Source: Paenibacillus_AR sp051594765 (GTDB taxonomy: Bacteria > Bacillota > Bacilli > Paenibacillales > NBRC-103111). Taken from it: a DNA stretch of 64,000 bases. Positions 32,812-42,372 of this stretch are shown here, one piece after another. The stretch spans positions 215,936 through 279,935 of the forward strand of contig NZ_JBPPGJ010000009.1 in the NCBI RefSeq assembly GCF_051594765.1. Reading direction: 5' to 3'. The notes beneath the pieces were generated by a model that was not told where the DNA came from, did no database searches, and was given only the letters and a program-made list of their open reading frames with translations. A program made the position numbers and the translations under genes. The stretch's first letter is position 1. The number at the start of each line of letters is the position of its first letter.

Positions 32812-33174
32812 ATGGCAAACCGTATTCTGATTGTGGACGATGCAGCATTTATGAGGATGATGATCCGTGACATCCTGACAAAAAATGGGTACGAGGTTTG
32901 CGGCGAAGCCAACGACGGCGCTCAAGCAATTGAGAAATATAAGGAGTTGCGCCCGGATCTGATCACTATGGACATTACCATGCCCGAAATGGACGGCATC
33001 AATGCGCTGAAGGAAATCAAGAAGATCGAGCCGAACGCTAAGGTCATCATGTGTTCCGCTATGGGTCAGCAGGCGATGGTTATCGATGCGATCCAAGCAG
33101 GAGCCAAGGACTTTATCGTTAAGCCGTTCCAGCCTGACCGCGTTATCGAAGCCATCAAGAAAACTCTCGGGTAA
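32812..33174 (+). CDS. cheY: Chemotaxis response regulator CheY
   Basis: This 120-residue single receiver domain equals B. subtilis CheY in length. The acidic pair is in ILIVDDAAFMR and the phosphoacceptor Asp in LITMDITMPEMDG (about residue 54). The switch Ser is in IMCSAMGQQ and the Lys in KDFIVKPFQPDRV. ATG 32812 follows TTGAGGAGG by about 9 nt. Phosphorylated CheY binds FliM/FliY to change rotation. Confidence 0.97.
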   Translation: MANRILIVDDAAFMRMMIRDILTKNGYEVCGEANDGAQAIEKYKELRPDLITMDITMPEMDGINALKEIKKIEPNAKVIMCSAMGQQAMVIDAIQAGAKDFIVKPFQPDRVIEAIKKTLG

Positions 33175-33203
33175 TTCCAGCCGAAGGGAAGACGGACTGC
33201 CGA

Positions 33204-33836
33204 ATGAAAAGACGTACGAAGCGGCTTATGGCCGCGGCAACGTTCATGGCTAGTTGCGGAGCTTACGCGGGGGTTTGTTATGCCCAGTCGGGCGACGGGA
33301 AGATCGAAGGGTTGCCGGATACCGGCAGCCCGGCTGACACCTTCTGGATGCTAGCTAAGGTTGTCGCCTTCTTAATCATAATTATCGGAATCTTCCTCTT
33401 AATCATGAAGGTTGTTGCGCAGAAGAACAAAATGTTCCATTCCACCCGTTCCATCAAATCCATCGGCGGCCTGGGATTAGGACCTAACAAGTCCGTACAG
33501 GTCGTCCAGATCGGGCGAAGTCTTCTGGTGCTTGGAGTCGGCAACGATGTGGAATTGGTATCGAAGATCGAGGATCCCGAAGAAATCCAGTATATTCTAG
33601 ACCATATCCAACCGGGACCAGGTGATTTCAAAGGATTTCCCAGCATGGGCGAATGGCTGAAGAGATGGGGAAAACGTCAGGATGCTCCGGAGGATATGGA
33701 TGTAACACCGTCCTTCCAAGCCGTCTTTCAAGAGAAAATGCAGCGGATCGCGAACCGCCAGCAGAAGGTGGATGAGGTAATGGGCCGGGGGCAACAGAAT
33801 CCTTATGATCGGTTAAGTGACCGTCATGAAGAATAA
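33204..33836 (+). CDS. fliO: Flagellar biosynthesis protein FliO
   Basis: This 210-residue protein, comparable to B. subtilis FliO/FliZ (219), has a putative signal segment (residues about 7-27) and one TM helix (about 50-70, VVAFLIIIIGIFLLIMKVV). The FliO core SIKSIGGLGLGPNKSVQVVQIGRSLLVLGVGNDVELVSKI, spanning about residues 84-123, and a charged cytoplasmic tail follow. FliO assists assembly of the FliP ring of the export gate. It overlaps fliP. Confidence 0.9.
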   Translation: MKRRTKRLMAAATFMASCGAYAGVCYAQSGDGKIEGLPDTGSPADTFWMLAKVVAFLIIIIGIFLLIMKVVAQKNKMFHSTRSIKSIGGLGLGPNKSVQVVQIGRSLLVLGVGNDVELVSKIEDPEEIQYILDHIQPGPGDFKGFPSMGEWLKRWGKRQDAPEDMDVTPSFQAVFQEKMQRIANRQQKVDEVMGRGQQNPYDRLSDRHEE

Positions 33837-34587
33837 ACTGTTGTTCTCCCTCCTGGTGGTGGTATTGATCGGGTTATGCTCCGCGGCTACGGCCTTCGCG
33901 GCGGATCCCATACCGAATATCAATCTCAGCATCGGAGACGGAGCCCAAGGAGCAGAGGGAGCCTCCGGCACGCTGAACATTCTGCTTATTCTAACCGTGC
34001 TGACACTGGCGCCATCCATTCTTGTTCTGATGACGAGCTTCACCCGTATCGTGATTGTGCTGGGCTTCGTTCGAACCTCGCTCGGCACGAATCAGATGCC
34101 TCCGAACCAGGTTCTGATCGGATTAGCTTTGTTTATCAGCCTGTTCATCATGTCACCGACGATCGGCGAGATCAACCAAGTTGCTTATCAGCCGTACGTG
34201 AAGGGACAGATTACGCAAACGGAAGCGCTGGCCAAAGCAGCGGTCCCGCTCAAGCATTTTATGGGTGAGCATACGAGGGAGAAGGACCTGAAGCTGTTCT
34301 TGGATTATTCCAAGGCCGAGACACCTACAGGCTTTGACGACACCCCGTTGACTGCCCTGATTCCGGCCTATGTCATCAGCGAGCTGAAGAGTGCGTTTCA
34401 GATGGGCTTTATGATTTTCATTCCCTTCCTGGTTATCGACATGGTCATATCCAGCACCTTAATGGCGATGGGGATGATGATGCTGCCGCCCGTGATGATT
34501 TCCTTGCCCTTCAAGATTCTGCTCTTCATTCTGGTGGATGGCTGGTACTTGGTTGTGAAGTCCTTGCTGGAAAGCTATACGACATAA
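33817..34587 (+). CDS. fliP: Flagellar export gate protein FliP
   Basis: This protein of about 256 residues has an N-terminal signal sequence (KLLFSLLVVVLIGLCSAATAFA). The FliP signature follows: LTLAPSILVLMTSFTRIVIVLGFVR, TSLGTNQMPPNQVLIGLALFIS and, near the C-terminus, FQMGFMIFIPFLVIDMVISSTLMAMGMMMLPP, all in hydrophobic helices. FliP5FliQ4FliR1 forms the export channel. Start is GTG 33817 or ATG 33826; neither has a strong Shine-Dalgarno, consistent with coupling to fliO, which it overlaps. Confidence 0.96.
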   Translation: MTVMKNKLLFSLLVVVLIGLCSAATAFAADPIPNINLSIGDGAQGAEGASGTLNILLILTVLTLAPSILVLMTSFTRIVIVLGFVRTSLGTNQMPPNQVLIGLALFISLFIMSPTIGEINQVAYQPYVKGQITQTEALAKAAVPLKHFMGEHTREKDLKLFLDYSKAETPTGFDDTPLTALIPAYVISELKSAFQMGFMIFIPFLVIDMVISSTLMAMGMMMLPPVMISLPFKILLFILVDGWYLVVKSLLESYTT

Positions 34588-34611
34588 TCTTGACGGTCAG
34601 GAGGAACATGC

Positions 34612-34881
34612 ATGAGCTACGAATTTGTCATCCGTCTGGCAGGCGAAGCGGTATACGCCGTTTTAAAAGCCAGTGCACCCATGATGATCATTGCTCTTGT
34701 CGTCGGTCTCCTGATCAGTGTCTTTCAGGCTACGACGCAGATACAAGAACAGACCTTGGCCTATGTACCGAAGATCCTCGCGGTGCTGCTGTCCGTGCTG
34801 GTCTTTGGTCCATGGATTTTAACGACCTTGGTTGATTTTACTTACAATCTCTTAAGCAATTTGAATCAATACGTCGGGTAG
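34612..34881 (+). CDS. fliQ: Flagellar export gate protein FliQ
   Basis: This 89-residue protein has the same length as in B. subtilis. Two TM helices (about residues 18-38 and 50-72) enclose the conserved loop VGLLISVFQATTQIQEQTLAYVPKI. CAGGAGG lies 7 nt before ATG 34612. It is part of the FliPQR channel. Confidence 0.96.
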   Translation: MSYEFVIRLAGEAVYAVLKASAPMMIIALVVGLLISVFQATTQIQEQTLAYVPKILAVLLSVLVFGPWILTTLVDFTYNLLSNLNQYVG

Positions 34882-34889
34882 GCAGAAAA

Positions 34890-35675
34890 ATGGAGACCTT
34901 ACTGCTATCCTTGTCCGGCTTTCTGCTTACTTTTTGTCGAATTGGTTCTTTTTTTGTCGTGGCTCCTGTAATCTCATCCCGCAATGTTCCAGGCTCTTTC
35001 AAGGTGGGTTTGGCTTTTTTTGTCTCTCTCCTGACGTTCTCAGGCATGGGGCTTCAGCCAGTCCCGTTGGACGGTCTCTACATCATCGCGGTGATCAAGG
35101 AAATCCTGGTGGGCTTGCTCCTGGGCTTCATCGGGTATATGTTCTTCACGGTCGTGCAAGTTTCCGGTTCCTTTATCGATATGCAGATCGGGTTATCCAT
35201 GGCCAACATCATCGATCCAATGACAGGGGTTTCAAGCCCCATTATCGGTAATCTGAAGTTTATGGTCGCGACCCTGCTGTTTCTGTCTTTCAACGGACAT
35301 CATTTTTTGCTGCAGGCCATCATGGACAGCTACAAATGGATCCCGCTGCAAAATGAAGCATTCGTCAATATGTACAACGGGGCGATATCGGATTTTCTGG
35401 TCCGAACCTTTACCGATACCTTCGGAATCGCATTCAAGATGGCGGCACCTCTGGTCGCCGCATTGTTTTTGACCGATTTAGGCCTTGGCATTCTGGCGCG
35501 CACCGCACCACAGTTCAACATATTTGTCATTGGCGTGCCGCTTAAGCTGCTGGTCGGACTCCTGCTGCTGGCGATGCTGCTGCCGAGCATGCTCTTTTTG
35601 TTCCAGGATTTATTCTCAGCCTTATTCACTGCAATGGAAAAAGCGATCGCCATCATGGCCGGGCAGCAGACGTAG
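34890..35675 (+). CDS. fliR: Flagellar export gate protein FliR
   Basis: This 261-residue membrane protein with about six hydrophobic helices has FRIGSFFVVAPV-like SLSGFLLTFCRIGSFFVVAP at the N-terminus. The conserved VGLLLGFIGYMFFTVVQVSGSFIDMQIGLSMANIIDP block spans about residues 71-107. FliR caps the FliPQR channel and joins FlhB. The gene begins 9 nt after fliQ. Confidence 0.95.
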   Translation: METLLLSLSGFLLTFCRIGSFFVVAPVISSRNVPGSFKVGLAFFVSLLTFSGMGLQPVPLDGLYIIAVIKEILVGLLLGFIGYMFFTVVQVSGSFIDMQIGLSMANIIDPMTGVSSPIIGNLKFMVATLLFLSFNGHHFLLQAIMDSYKWIPLQNEAFVNMYNGAISDFLVRTFTDTFGIAFKMAAPLVAALFLTDLGLGILARTAPQFNIFVIGVPLKLLVGLLLLAMLLPSMLFLFQDLFSALFTAMEKAIAIMAGQQT

Positions 35676-35698
35676 CTTAATGGAAAGGGGGAAAAGAC

Positions 35699-36790
35699 GT
35701 GGCATTATACCGCTACCGTCTGAATCTGCAGCTGTTTTCCGGAGAGAAGACGGAGCAGGCAACCCCCAAGAAAAAGGCCGATGCCCGCAAAAAGGGCCAG
35801 GTCGCCAAAAGCCAGGAATTGCCCGGAGCCTTCATCTTATTTTTCTGCTTCCTGGCCTTCATGATGTTCGGCGGCTACATGAAGGATCATCTCTACAAGA
35901 TGATATTCGGTGTCCTGAACGATATGCTGCTGACGGAATTGAACATGAACAGCGTAAGGGCGCTGTTCTCCCAGCTGTTAGTGGAAATGATCCTGCTGCT
36001 TGCACCGATATTTTTGGTGTCCATAGTCGTGGCTGTTCTCGGCAACTACATGCAGATCGGCTTTATGATGTCCGGCGAGGCGCTGGCTATGAAATTCAGC
36101 AAGCTCAATCCGGTGGAGGGCGCCAAAAGGATCTTCAGCATGAGGGCAGTGGTCGATATGCTGAAGACGCTGCTCAAGATGACTCTGATCGGATTTATTG
36201 TTTATTCCTCTCTGTGGGGGGAGAAGGACAACCTTCTCAATATGGCTAATCTTCCCTTGAACGGGATGCTGAAGATTGTATCGGGCATTGCCGTAATGTT
36301 AGGCATCAAAATCGGCATCGCACTGGTCGTTCTGTCCGTGTTCGATTATATGTACCAGAAATACGAGTATGAGAAGAGCCTCCGGATGTCGAAGCAGGAC
36401 ATCAAGGATGAGTACAAAAAATCCGAGGGCGATCCGCTGATCAAAGGCAAGATCAAGGAGAAACAGCGGAAAATGGCGCTGCAGCGGATGATGCAGGATG
36501 TTCCGAAGGCCGACGTCGTCATCACCAACCCGACCCACTATGCCATCGCCATCCAGTATGAGGCCGGCAAGATGGAAGCTCCTCGGGTGTTGGCCAAAGG
36601 AACTGATTTTGTGGCTTTGAAAATCCGGGAGGTGGCCAAACAGAACGGCATCGTCACCATGGAGAACCGTCCTTTGGCCCGGGCCCTTTATGATCAGGTT
36701 GAGATCGGCCAATTTATCCCGGCTGACTTGTTCCAAGCCGTGGCGGAAGTGCTGGCCTATGTGTACCGTTTGAAAGGTAAGGCAAAATAA
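35699..36790 (+). CDS. flhB: Flagellar export switch protein FlhB
   Basis: This 363-residue protein has an N-terminal NLQLFSGEKTEQATPKKKADARKKGQV block, four TM helices and a cytoplasmic domain. The autocleavage motif NPTH lies in DVVITNPTHYAIAIQY (about residue 278). Self-cleavage changes substrate specificity from hook to filament together with FliK. GTG 35699 follows GAAAGGGGG. Length matches B. subtilis FlhB (360). Confidence 0.97.
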   Translation: MALYRYRLNLQLFSGEKTEQATPKKKADARKKGQVAKSQELPGAFILFFCFLAFMMFGGYMKDHLYKMIFGVLNDMLLTELNMNSVRALFSQLLVEMILLLAPIFLVSIVVAVLGNYMQIGFMMSGEALAMKFSKLNPVEGAKRIFSMRAVVDMLKTLLKMTLIGFIVYSSLWGEKDNLLNMANLPLNGMLKIVSGIAVMLGIKIGIALVVLSVFDYMYQKYEYEKSLRMSKQDIKDEYKKSEGDPLIKGKIKEKQRKMALQRMMQDVPKADVVITNPTHYAIAIQYEAGKMEAPRVLAKGTDFVALKIREVAKQNGIVTMENRPLARALYDQVEIGQFIPADLFQAVAEVLAYVYRLKGKAK

Positions 36791-36810
36791 AAGGAAAGGA
36801 GCGCACCTTC

Positions 36811-38844
36811 ATGCGAATCAGGGATTTGTCCATCCTGCTGGGTATTATCGGAATCATCCTGATGATGGTGGTTCCTGTCAACAAGCATGTGATGGACGTA
36901 CTGCTCATCATCAACATCTCTCTGGCCATGATGATCCTATTGGTATCCATGAATACCCAGGAGGCGCTCCAATTTTCCATATTCCCGTCGATGTTGCTTA
37001 TCACGACCTTGTTCCGTCTGGCGCTGAACGTATCGACGACGCGAAATATTTTGGCGCATGCGGATGCCGGGGATGTGGTGGCGACCTTCGGGGAATTTGT
37101 GGCCCAAGGCAATATTGTCGTGGGTTTTGTCGTATTTCTGATTCTGGTGGTTGTTCAGTTTATCGTCATCACGAAGGGCTCGGAGCGCGTGGCCGAAGTG
37201 GCGGCGCGGTTTACCTTGGACGCCATGCCCGGTAAGCAGATGAGCATCGACGCGGATCTGAATGCCGGCATGATCAACGAAACCCAAGCCCGGGAGCGCC
37301 GCTCCAAGATCGAGCGGGAAGCGGATTTTTACGGCGCCATGGACGGTGCGAGCAAGTTCGTCAAAGGGGATGCCATCGCAAGTATCATCATTCTGATCAT
37401 TAACCTGCTGGGCGGCTTGATCATCGGAGTGATCTACCACAACATGGACATCCCCGAAGCCGCAAGAACCTTCACCAAGCTCTCCATCGGTGACGGTCTG
37501 GTCAGCCAGATCCCTGCGCTTCTCATCTCTACGGCGGCCGGTCTGATCGTGACGCGGGCCAATTCCGAGAGCAATCTGGCAGCGGATATTACCGGCCAGC
37601 TCTTCGCTTATCCGAAGCTGATGTATATCGTAGCCGGTACGATCGCCCTGCTGGGGATCATAACCCCGATTGGCGTTGTATCCACCTTCCCGATTGCAGG
37701 TCTGTTCGCATTCGCCGGTTACCGGATGCAGAAGAATCTGAATCAGAAGCAGGTGGAAGAGGAGGAGGCGGAGGAGCAGCAGCAGATCGAGGAGGTCCGC
37801 AGCCCCGAGAGCGTCATCAGCCTGCTGCAGGTGGATCCCATCGAGTTCGAGTTCGGTTATGGTTTGATCCCGTTGGCTGACACCCAGCAAGGGGGGGATT
37901 TGCTGGACCGGATCATCCTGATTCGACGTCAATGTGCCCTTGAACTTGGGGTTGTGGTCCCGGTTATTCGCATTCGCGACAATATTCAACTAAAACCGAA
38001 TGAATATATTATCAAAATTAAAGGAAATATGGTGGCTCGTGGTGAATTATTACTTAATCACTACCTGGCCATGAGTCCCGGGTTCGATGACGACTCCATC
38101 TCGGGTATTGAGACCGTGGAGCCAGCATTCGGTTTGCCGGCGATCTGGATCGATGAGCCTACCAAGGAACGGGCGGAACTATCCGGCTACACCGTGGTGG
38201 ATCCTCCTTCCGTCGTTGCCACTCACTTGACAGAGATTATCAAGCGGCATGCCCATGAGCTGATCGGGCGTCAAGAGACCAAAGCCCTGGTGGAGAATGT
38301 CAAGGAGTCCTATCCGGCTCTGGTCGACGAGCTGATCCCCAATGTGCTCACCATCGGAGATCTGCAGAAGGTACTGGCGAAGCTGTTGAAGGAGAAAATT
38401 TCGGTCCGCGATTTGGTTACCATAATGGAAACCCTTGCGGATTACGGCAGCTACACCAAGGACCCGGACATCTTGACGGAATATGTGAGACAAGCCTTGT
38501 CCCGGCAGATCACCCAGCAATTCGCTTCCGCCGGAGATGCATTGAAGGTCATCACAGTGGGGCCGTCCCTGGAAAAGAAAATTGCGGAGTCCGTGCAGCA
38601 GACGGATCAAGGATCCTATCTGGCTCTGGATCCGTCCTCGTCCCAGATGATCTTCCATAAGCTGAATGAGCAGATCGGCAAAGCGGTGCAATCCGGTCAA
38701 CAGCCTGTCATCCTTACATCACCAACCATACGGATGTACTTGCGCCAGCTTTTGGAGAGAACCCTGCAGGATATCCCCGTGTTATCGTACAGCGAACTTG
38801 AGCCGAACGTTGAAATTCAGAGCATGGGAGTTGTGAATCTATGA
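36811..38844 (+). CDS. flhA: Flagellar export gate protein FlhA
   Basis: This 677-residue protein equals B. subtilis FlhA in length. The N-terminal half has eight hydrophobic helices with the conserved cytoplasmic FHIPEP loop (RFTLDAMPGKQMSIDADLNAG in two adjoining blocks near residues 143-163). The C-terminal half (from about residue 330) is the cytoplasmic ring that docks chaperone-substrate complexes. AAAGGAAAGGAG lies upstream. It overlaps flhF by ATGA. Confidence 0.97.
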   Translation: MRIRDLSILLGIIGIILMMVVPVNKHVMDVLLIINISLAMMILLVSMNTQEALQFSIFPSMLLITTLFRLALNVSTTRNILAHADAGDVVATFGEFVAQGNIVVGFVVFLILVVVQFIVITKGSERVAEVAARFTLDAMPGKQMSIDADLNAGMINETQARERRSKIEREADFYGAMDGASKFVKGDAIASIIILIINLLGGLIIGVIYHNMDIPEAARTFTKLSIGDGLVSQIPALLISTAAGLIVTRANSESNLAADITGQLFAYPKLMYIVAGTIALLGIITPIGVVSTFPIAGLFAFAGYRMQKNLNQKQVEEEEAEEQQQIEEVRSPESVISLLQVDPIEFEFGYGLIPLADTQQGGDLLDRIILIRRQCALELGVVVPVIRIRDNIQLKPNEYIIKIKGNMVARGELLLNHYLAMSPGFDDDSISGIETVEPAFGLPAIWIDEPTKERAELSGYTVVDPPSVVATHLTEIIKRHAHELIGRQETKALVENVKESYPALVDELIPNVLTIGDLQKVLAKLLKEKISVRDLVTIMETLADYGSYTKDPDILTEYVRQALSRQITQQFASAGDALKVITVGPSLEKKIAESVQQTDQGSYLALDPSSSQMIFHKLNEQIGKAVQSGQQPVILTSPTIRMYLRQLLERTLQDIPVLSYSELEPNVEIQSMGVVNL

Positions 38845-40232
38845 GGGTAAAGCGTTATGTGGTGGATTCCATGCCGGATGCGCTTCAGCAAATCCGGACC
38901 GATCTGGGAAAGGACGCCGTCATACTGAATACCAAGGAAATTCGCTCGGGTGGATTCCTCGGACTGTTCAGCAAGAAGAAAATTGAAGTCATCGCGGCGA
39001 CCGATACGGCTTCGGCCACCGCAAACGCTAGTCGTCCTCGTCAACCCACTACTCCGGCAAGACCAGCTCCGCAGCCATCCGCCGGCTTAATGCCGGAGAT
39101 GTCCGCCGCGCAGACGGCCGTAGCCGTGTTGGAGCAGCGGATTGCGGCCCAAGAACCTCAACCGGCCGTGTCGGCCCCTCGTCAAGAGGCACGAAATCTA
39201 GAGCCGGAAGGGCCGATGGTGCCGATGGTGCCGGTGGTGCCGCTTCAGCACGGAGCGGCCGCTTACGGAGCGACTGCCGGACAACCGGTTGCGGTGAAGC
39301 CCAAGCTGCAACAAGCGGTACCGGTGCAGGAGAGCAAGATTGCCAGCGTACCCGAGGATACGGTATTGGCCGAGCTTCGCGCAATGAAACAGATGATGCA
39401 AAAGCTGGCATCCGCAGGTGTACTGGCGGAGGAGCCGAACCCGGTCATCGAAGAGCTGAAGGAACGGTTGACCGAACAGGAGCTTCGTTCGGAGATCGTA
39501 CAAGAGCTGCTGGGTGACTTGGAGGAAATGGCCCGCGACAGCGGGGAGGAATTGGACGGCGAATTCGCCAAGCGGGTTCTGAAGGATAAGTTGAGAATCA
39601 TGCTTGGGGCGAACACTCACAAGTCCCTTTCACCCGAGACTCGGATTGCACATTTCGTAGGTCCTACCGGGGTTGGGAAGACCACGACCATCGCCAAGCT
39701 TGCCGCGGAGCAGGTGTTGAAATACCGGCGGAAGGTCGGTTTCATTACCTCCGACACGTACCGGATTGCGGCGGTCGACCAGTTGAAGACCTACGCCACT
39801 ATATTGGGCGTGCCCTTGGAGGTCGTATTCTCTCCGATGGATCTGAAGAAGGCATTCGATGCCCTTCATGATCGGGACATCATCTTCATGGATACGGCCG
39901 GACGCAATTTCCGGAATGAGATGTACGTCTCGGAGCTCAATGCCCTGCTTCATGCAGGAGGCAGAAGCGAAACGTACCTGGTGATGAGTTTGACGACGAA
40001 GTACAAGGATATGAGAGCCATCGCCGACAATTTCTCCAAGTTTAAGCTCGACAAGGTTCTGTTCACGAAGCGGGATGAAACGGACACCTTCGGCCCCATC
40101 GTCAACCTTCTTCATGAATTCCCGCTGCAGTTGTCCTATATCACGACCGGACAGAACGTTCCCGATGATTTCGCCGTTGCCGACGAGAATGAAATTATTG
40201 ACCTGATATTGGAGGAACAATCGGATGAATGA
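38841..40232 (+). CDS. flhF: SRP-type flagellar GTPase FlhF
   Basis: This 463-residue protein is about 100 residues longer than B. subtilis FlhF (366). The N-terminal B domain starts MRVKRYVVDSMPDALQQIRTDLG. A Pro/Ala/Gln-rich linker (residues about 60-175) explains the extra length. The NG domain has G1 VGPTGVGKTTTIAKLAAEQ, SDTYRIAAVDQLKTYA and DTAGRN. FlhF controls flagellar placement and number together with FlhG. It is coupled to flhA by ATGA and overlaps flhG by 8 nt. Confidence 0.96.
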   Translation: MRVKRYVVDSMPDALQQIRTDLGKDAVILNTKEIRSGGFLGLFSKKKIEVIAATDTASATANASRPRQPTTPARPAPQPSAGLMPEMSAAQTAVAVLEQRIAAQEPQPAVSAPRQEARNLEPEGPMVPMVPVVPLQHGAAAYGATAGQPVAVKPKLQQAVPVQESKIASVPEDTVLAELRAMKQMMQKLASAGVLAEEPNPVIEELKERLTEQELRSEIVQELLGDLEEMARDSGEELDGEFAKRVLKDKLRIMLGANTHKSLSPETRIAHFVGPTGVGKTTTIAKLAAEQVLKYRRKVGFITSDTYRIAAVDQLKTYATILGVPLEVVFSPMDLKKAFDALHDRDIIFMDTAGRNFRNEMYVSELNALLHAGGRSETYLVMSLTTKYKDMRAIADNFSKFKLDKVLFTKRDETDTFGPIVNLLHEFPLQLSYITTGQNVPDDFAVADENEIIDLILEEQSDE

Positions 40233-41106
40233 CCAAGCGCAGACCTTGCGAGACCTCGTGTCCTCCCGGCATGATTTGCGCCCCGGTGCAAGGACGACCA
40301 AGATCATCACCGTCACGAGCGGGAAAGGCGGGGTGGGGAAATCCAATTTCACCTTAAATTTTGCGCTTACGCTTCAATCCAAGGGGTTCAAAGTTCTGGT
40401 ATTCGATGCGGATATCGGATTGGCCAATATCGATGTGCTGATGGGAGTCACCCCGAAGTATAATCTGTACCACCTCCTGAAGAAAGAGAAAACCATCTGG
40501 GACATCATCCATACCGGCTACAACGGGCTGGAATTTATCGCAGGCGGGTCAGGCTTCAGCGACTTGATCCGGCTTTCCGAGGAGCAGTTGGATTACTTCG
40601 CCGAGCAGGTCAGCCAGCTGAATGGGCATTGTGACATCATCCTGTTCGACACCGGTGCCGGTCTCTCGAAGGAAACGCTGAAGTTCATCCTATCGGCGGA
40701 GGAGACCATCGTGGTGACTACTCCGGAGCCGACCTCTATTACGGATGCCTACGCCATCATCAAGATGGTGAACAATATGCAGCCTGGGATCCGGTTCAAG
40801 CTGGTGATTAACCGGGTTACGGAACCGAAGGAAGGCAAGCAAACGGCAGACAAGATCACGCTTGTCGCCAAGCAATTCCTTCAAATGGACATTCCGACCC
40901 TGGGCTATGTGGCGGATGACAGTAATATTACCAAGGCAGTGAAGCGTCAGGTTCCGTTCACCATTGCATTCCCGAATTCCCCCGCCAGCTATAACCTGAA
41001 GGAAATGGCGGAGCTCTTCGTTCAAGGACAGGCCTTCGAGCCTCTGATGAATCAGACGGCAGGCATGAAGGGATTTTTGTCCAAGATGCTGAAGCTGATG
41101 AAATAA
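40225..41106 (+). CDS. flhG: MinD-type flagellar placement ATPase FlhG
   Basis: This 293-residue protein has the deviant Walker A SGKGGVGKSNFTLNFALTL, switch region VFDADIGLANIDVLMG and FDTGAGLSKETL. A C-terminal amphipathic helix (FLSKMLKLMK) suits membrane binding. In B. subtilis FlhG (YlxH, 298 residues) stimulates the FlhF GTPase and sets the flagellar pattern with FliM/FliY. The N-terminal NDQAQTLRDLVSSRH is the FlhF-activating region. Confidence 0.95.
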   Translation: MNDQAQTLRDLVSSRHDLRPGARTTKIITVTSGKGGVGKSNFTLNFALTLQSKGFKVLVFDADIGLANIDVLMGVTPKYNLYHLLKKEKTIWDIIHTGYNGLEFIAGGSGFSDLIRLSEEQLDYFAEQVSQLNGHCDIILFDTGAGLSKETLKFILSAEETIVVTTPEPTSITDAYAIIKMVNNMQPGIRFKLVINRVTEPKEGKQTADKITLVAKQFLQMDIPTLGYVADDSNITKAVKRQVPFTIAFPNSPASYNLKEMAELFVQGQAFEPLMNQTAGMKGFLSKMLKLMK

Positions 41107-41159
41107 CCGACTATTGATCAGTGATGAACTAACATCGAGAGAGAGAGGGGAGCAGCGGG

Positions 41160-42299
41160 ATGAATACCAAACGTATTCTGGTCGTCGATGACTCCGTTTT
41201 CATGCGTAAAATCATCTCGGATCTCATCTCGGAGCGTCCCGGCTACCAAGTGGTAGGAACGGCCAGAAATGGCCGTGAAGCTGTGGAACTGGCCAAAAAA
41301 GAGAAACCCGATTGTATCACCATGGATGTGGAAATGCCTGAAATGAACGGCTTGGAAGCCTTGAAGATCATCATGAAGGAGAATCCGACGCCGGTCATTA
41401 TGTTAAGCACCTTAACTCAGGAGGGGGCCTTGGAGACGATTCAAGCACTGGAAGCCGGGGCCGTGGACTTTGTTCAAAAACCGTCGGGTTCCGTCTCCTT
41501 GGACCTGTTCAAGGTCAAAGAAATCCTCTATGAGAAGCTGGATATCGCCGTCCAATCCAAGATCAAACGATTTGCCGCTCCCATACAGCCTGCTCAAAAA
41601 GCACCGCCGCCTGGAGATCCGGAAGAGGCCGATAGGAAGATAACGCCGAATAGGCCCATGGTCCTCCCACCGGCAAAGCCGCGAGAAAAGCTCAAGCCGA
41701 CATCCTTGCCCGGTACAGGCTTCGATCAACTGGTGGCCATCGGGACTTCAACCGGCGGGCCGAGGGCTCTGCAGCAGGTACTGAGCCGGCTGCCGGCGAA
41801 TTTTCCCGCACCGATCGTCATCGTCCAGCATATGCCTCCGAATTTTACCCATTCTCTGGCGATCCGATTGGACACCCATAGCGCCATCCGGGTTGTCGAA
41901 GGGGAGGATGGAATGGGGCTGTTGCCCGGGACGGCTTATGTAGCGCCTGGCGGTTATCACATGCGGATTCACAAGGAGCAGGGCAAAGGCTACAGGCTCC
42001 GATTATCCAAGGAAGAACCCCGAGGAGGCCACCGTCCTTCCGTTGACACTATGTTCGAGTCCATTCTTCCATACCATGAACTGAAGCGCCATATCGTCAT
42101 CATGACCGGAATGGGTAGCGATGGCGCGAGAGGGCTTCATGCATTAAAGCAGCAAGGTGCGGCTTCCACCATCGCGGAATCGGAAGATACGTGTGTCGTA
42201 TATGGAATGCCGCGAGCTGCGGTCGAGCTGGGAGGCGTGGATCACCTCTTGCCCGTACATGCCATCGCGAACAAATTGGTGGAAATCTTGATGAAGTAG
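41160..42299 (+). CDS. cheB: Chemotaxis methylesterase/glutamine deamidase CheB
   Basis: This 379-residue two-domain enzyme demethylates chemoreceptors. The N-terminal receiver has VVDDSVFMRK and the phosphoacceptor Asp in ITMDVEMPEMNG (about residue 56). A basic/Pro-rich linker lies at about 142-185. The C-terminal esterase carries the Ser in GTSTGGPRALQQ, the His in IVQHMPPNFTHS and the Asp in MTGMGSDGARG. GAGAGGGGAGCAG precedes ATG 41160. It lies between flhG and cheA as in B. subtilis. Confidence 0.97.
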   Translation: MNTKRILVVDDSVFMRKIISDLISERPGYQVVGTARNGREAVELAKKEKPDCITMDVEMPEMNGLEALKIIMKENPTPVIMLSTLTQEGALETIQALEAGAVDFVQKPSGSVSLDLFKVKEILYEKLDIAVQSKIKRFAAPIQPAQKAPPPGDPEEADRKITPNRPMVLPPAKPREKLKPTSLPGTGFDQLVAIGTSTGGPRALQQVLSRLPANFPAPIVIVQHMPPNFTHSLAIRLDTHSAIRVVEGEDGMGLLPGTAYVAPGGYHMRIHKEQGKGYRLRLSKEEPRGGHRPSVDTMFESILPYHELKRHIVIMTGMGSDGARGLHALKQQGAASTIAESEDTCVVYGMPRAAVELGGVDHLLPVHAIANKLVEILMK

Positions 42300-42372
42300 A
42301 ACGGTGGGGAGCGCCTGTGTGCGAGCCCCAAGACTACATAGATAGGGTTAGCGTGAACTAAGACGGAGGTGT

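Noticed and set aside
41107..41159. Promoter or terminator between flhG and cheB
   Set aside because: The 53-bp gap has neither a hairpin with a T-run nor a convincing -35/-10 pair; it looks like a simple operon gap.
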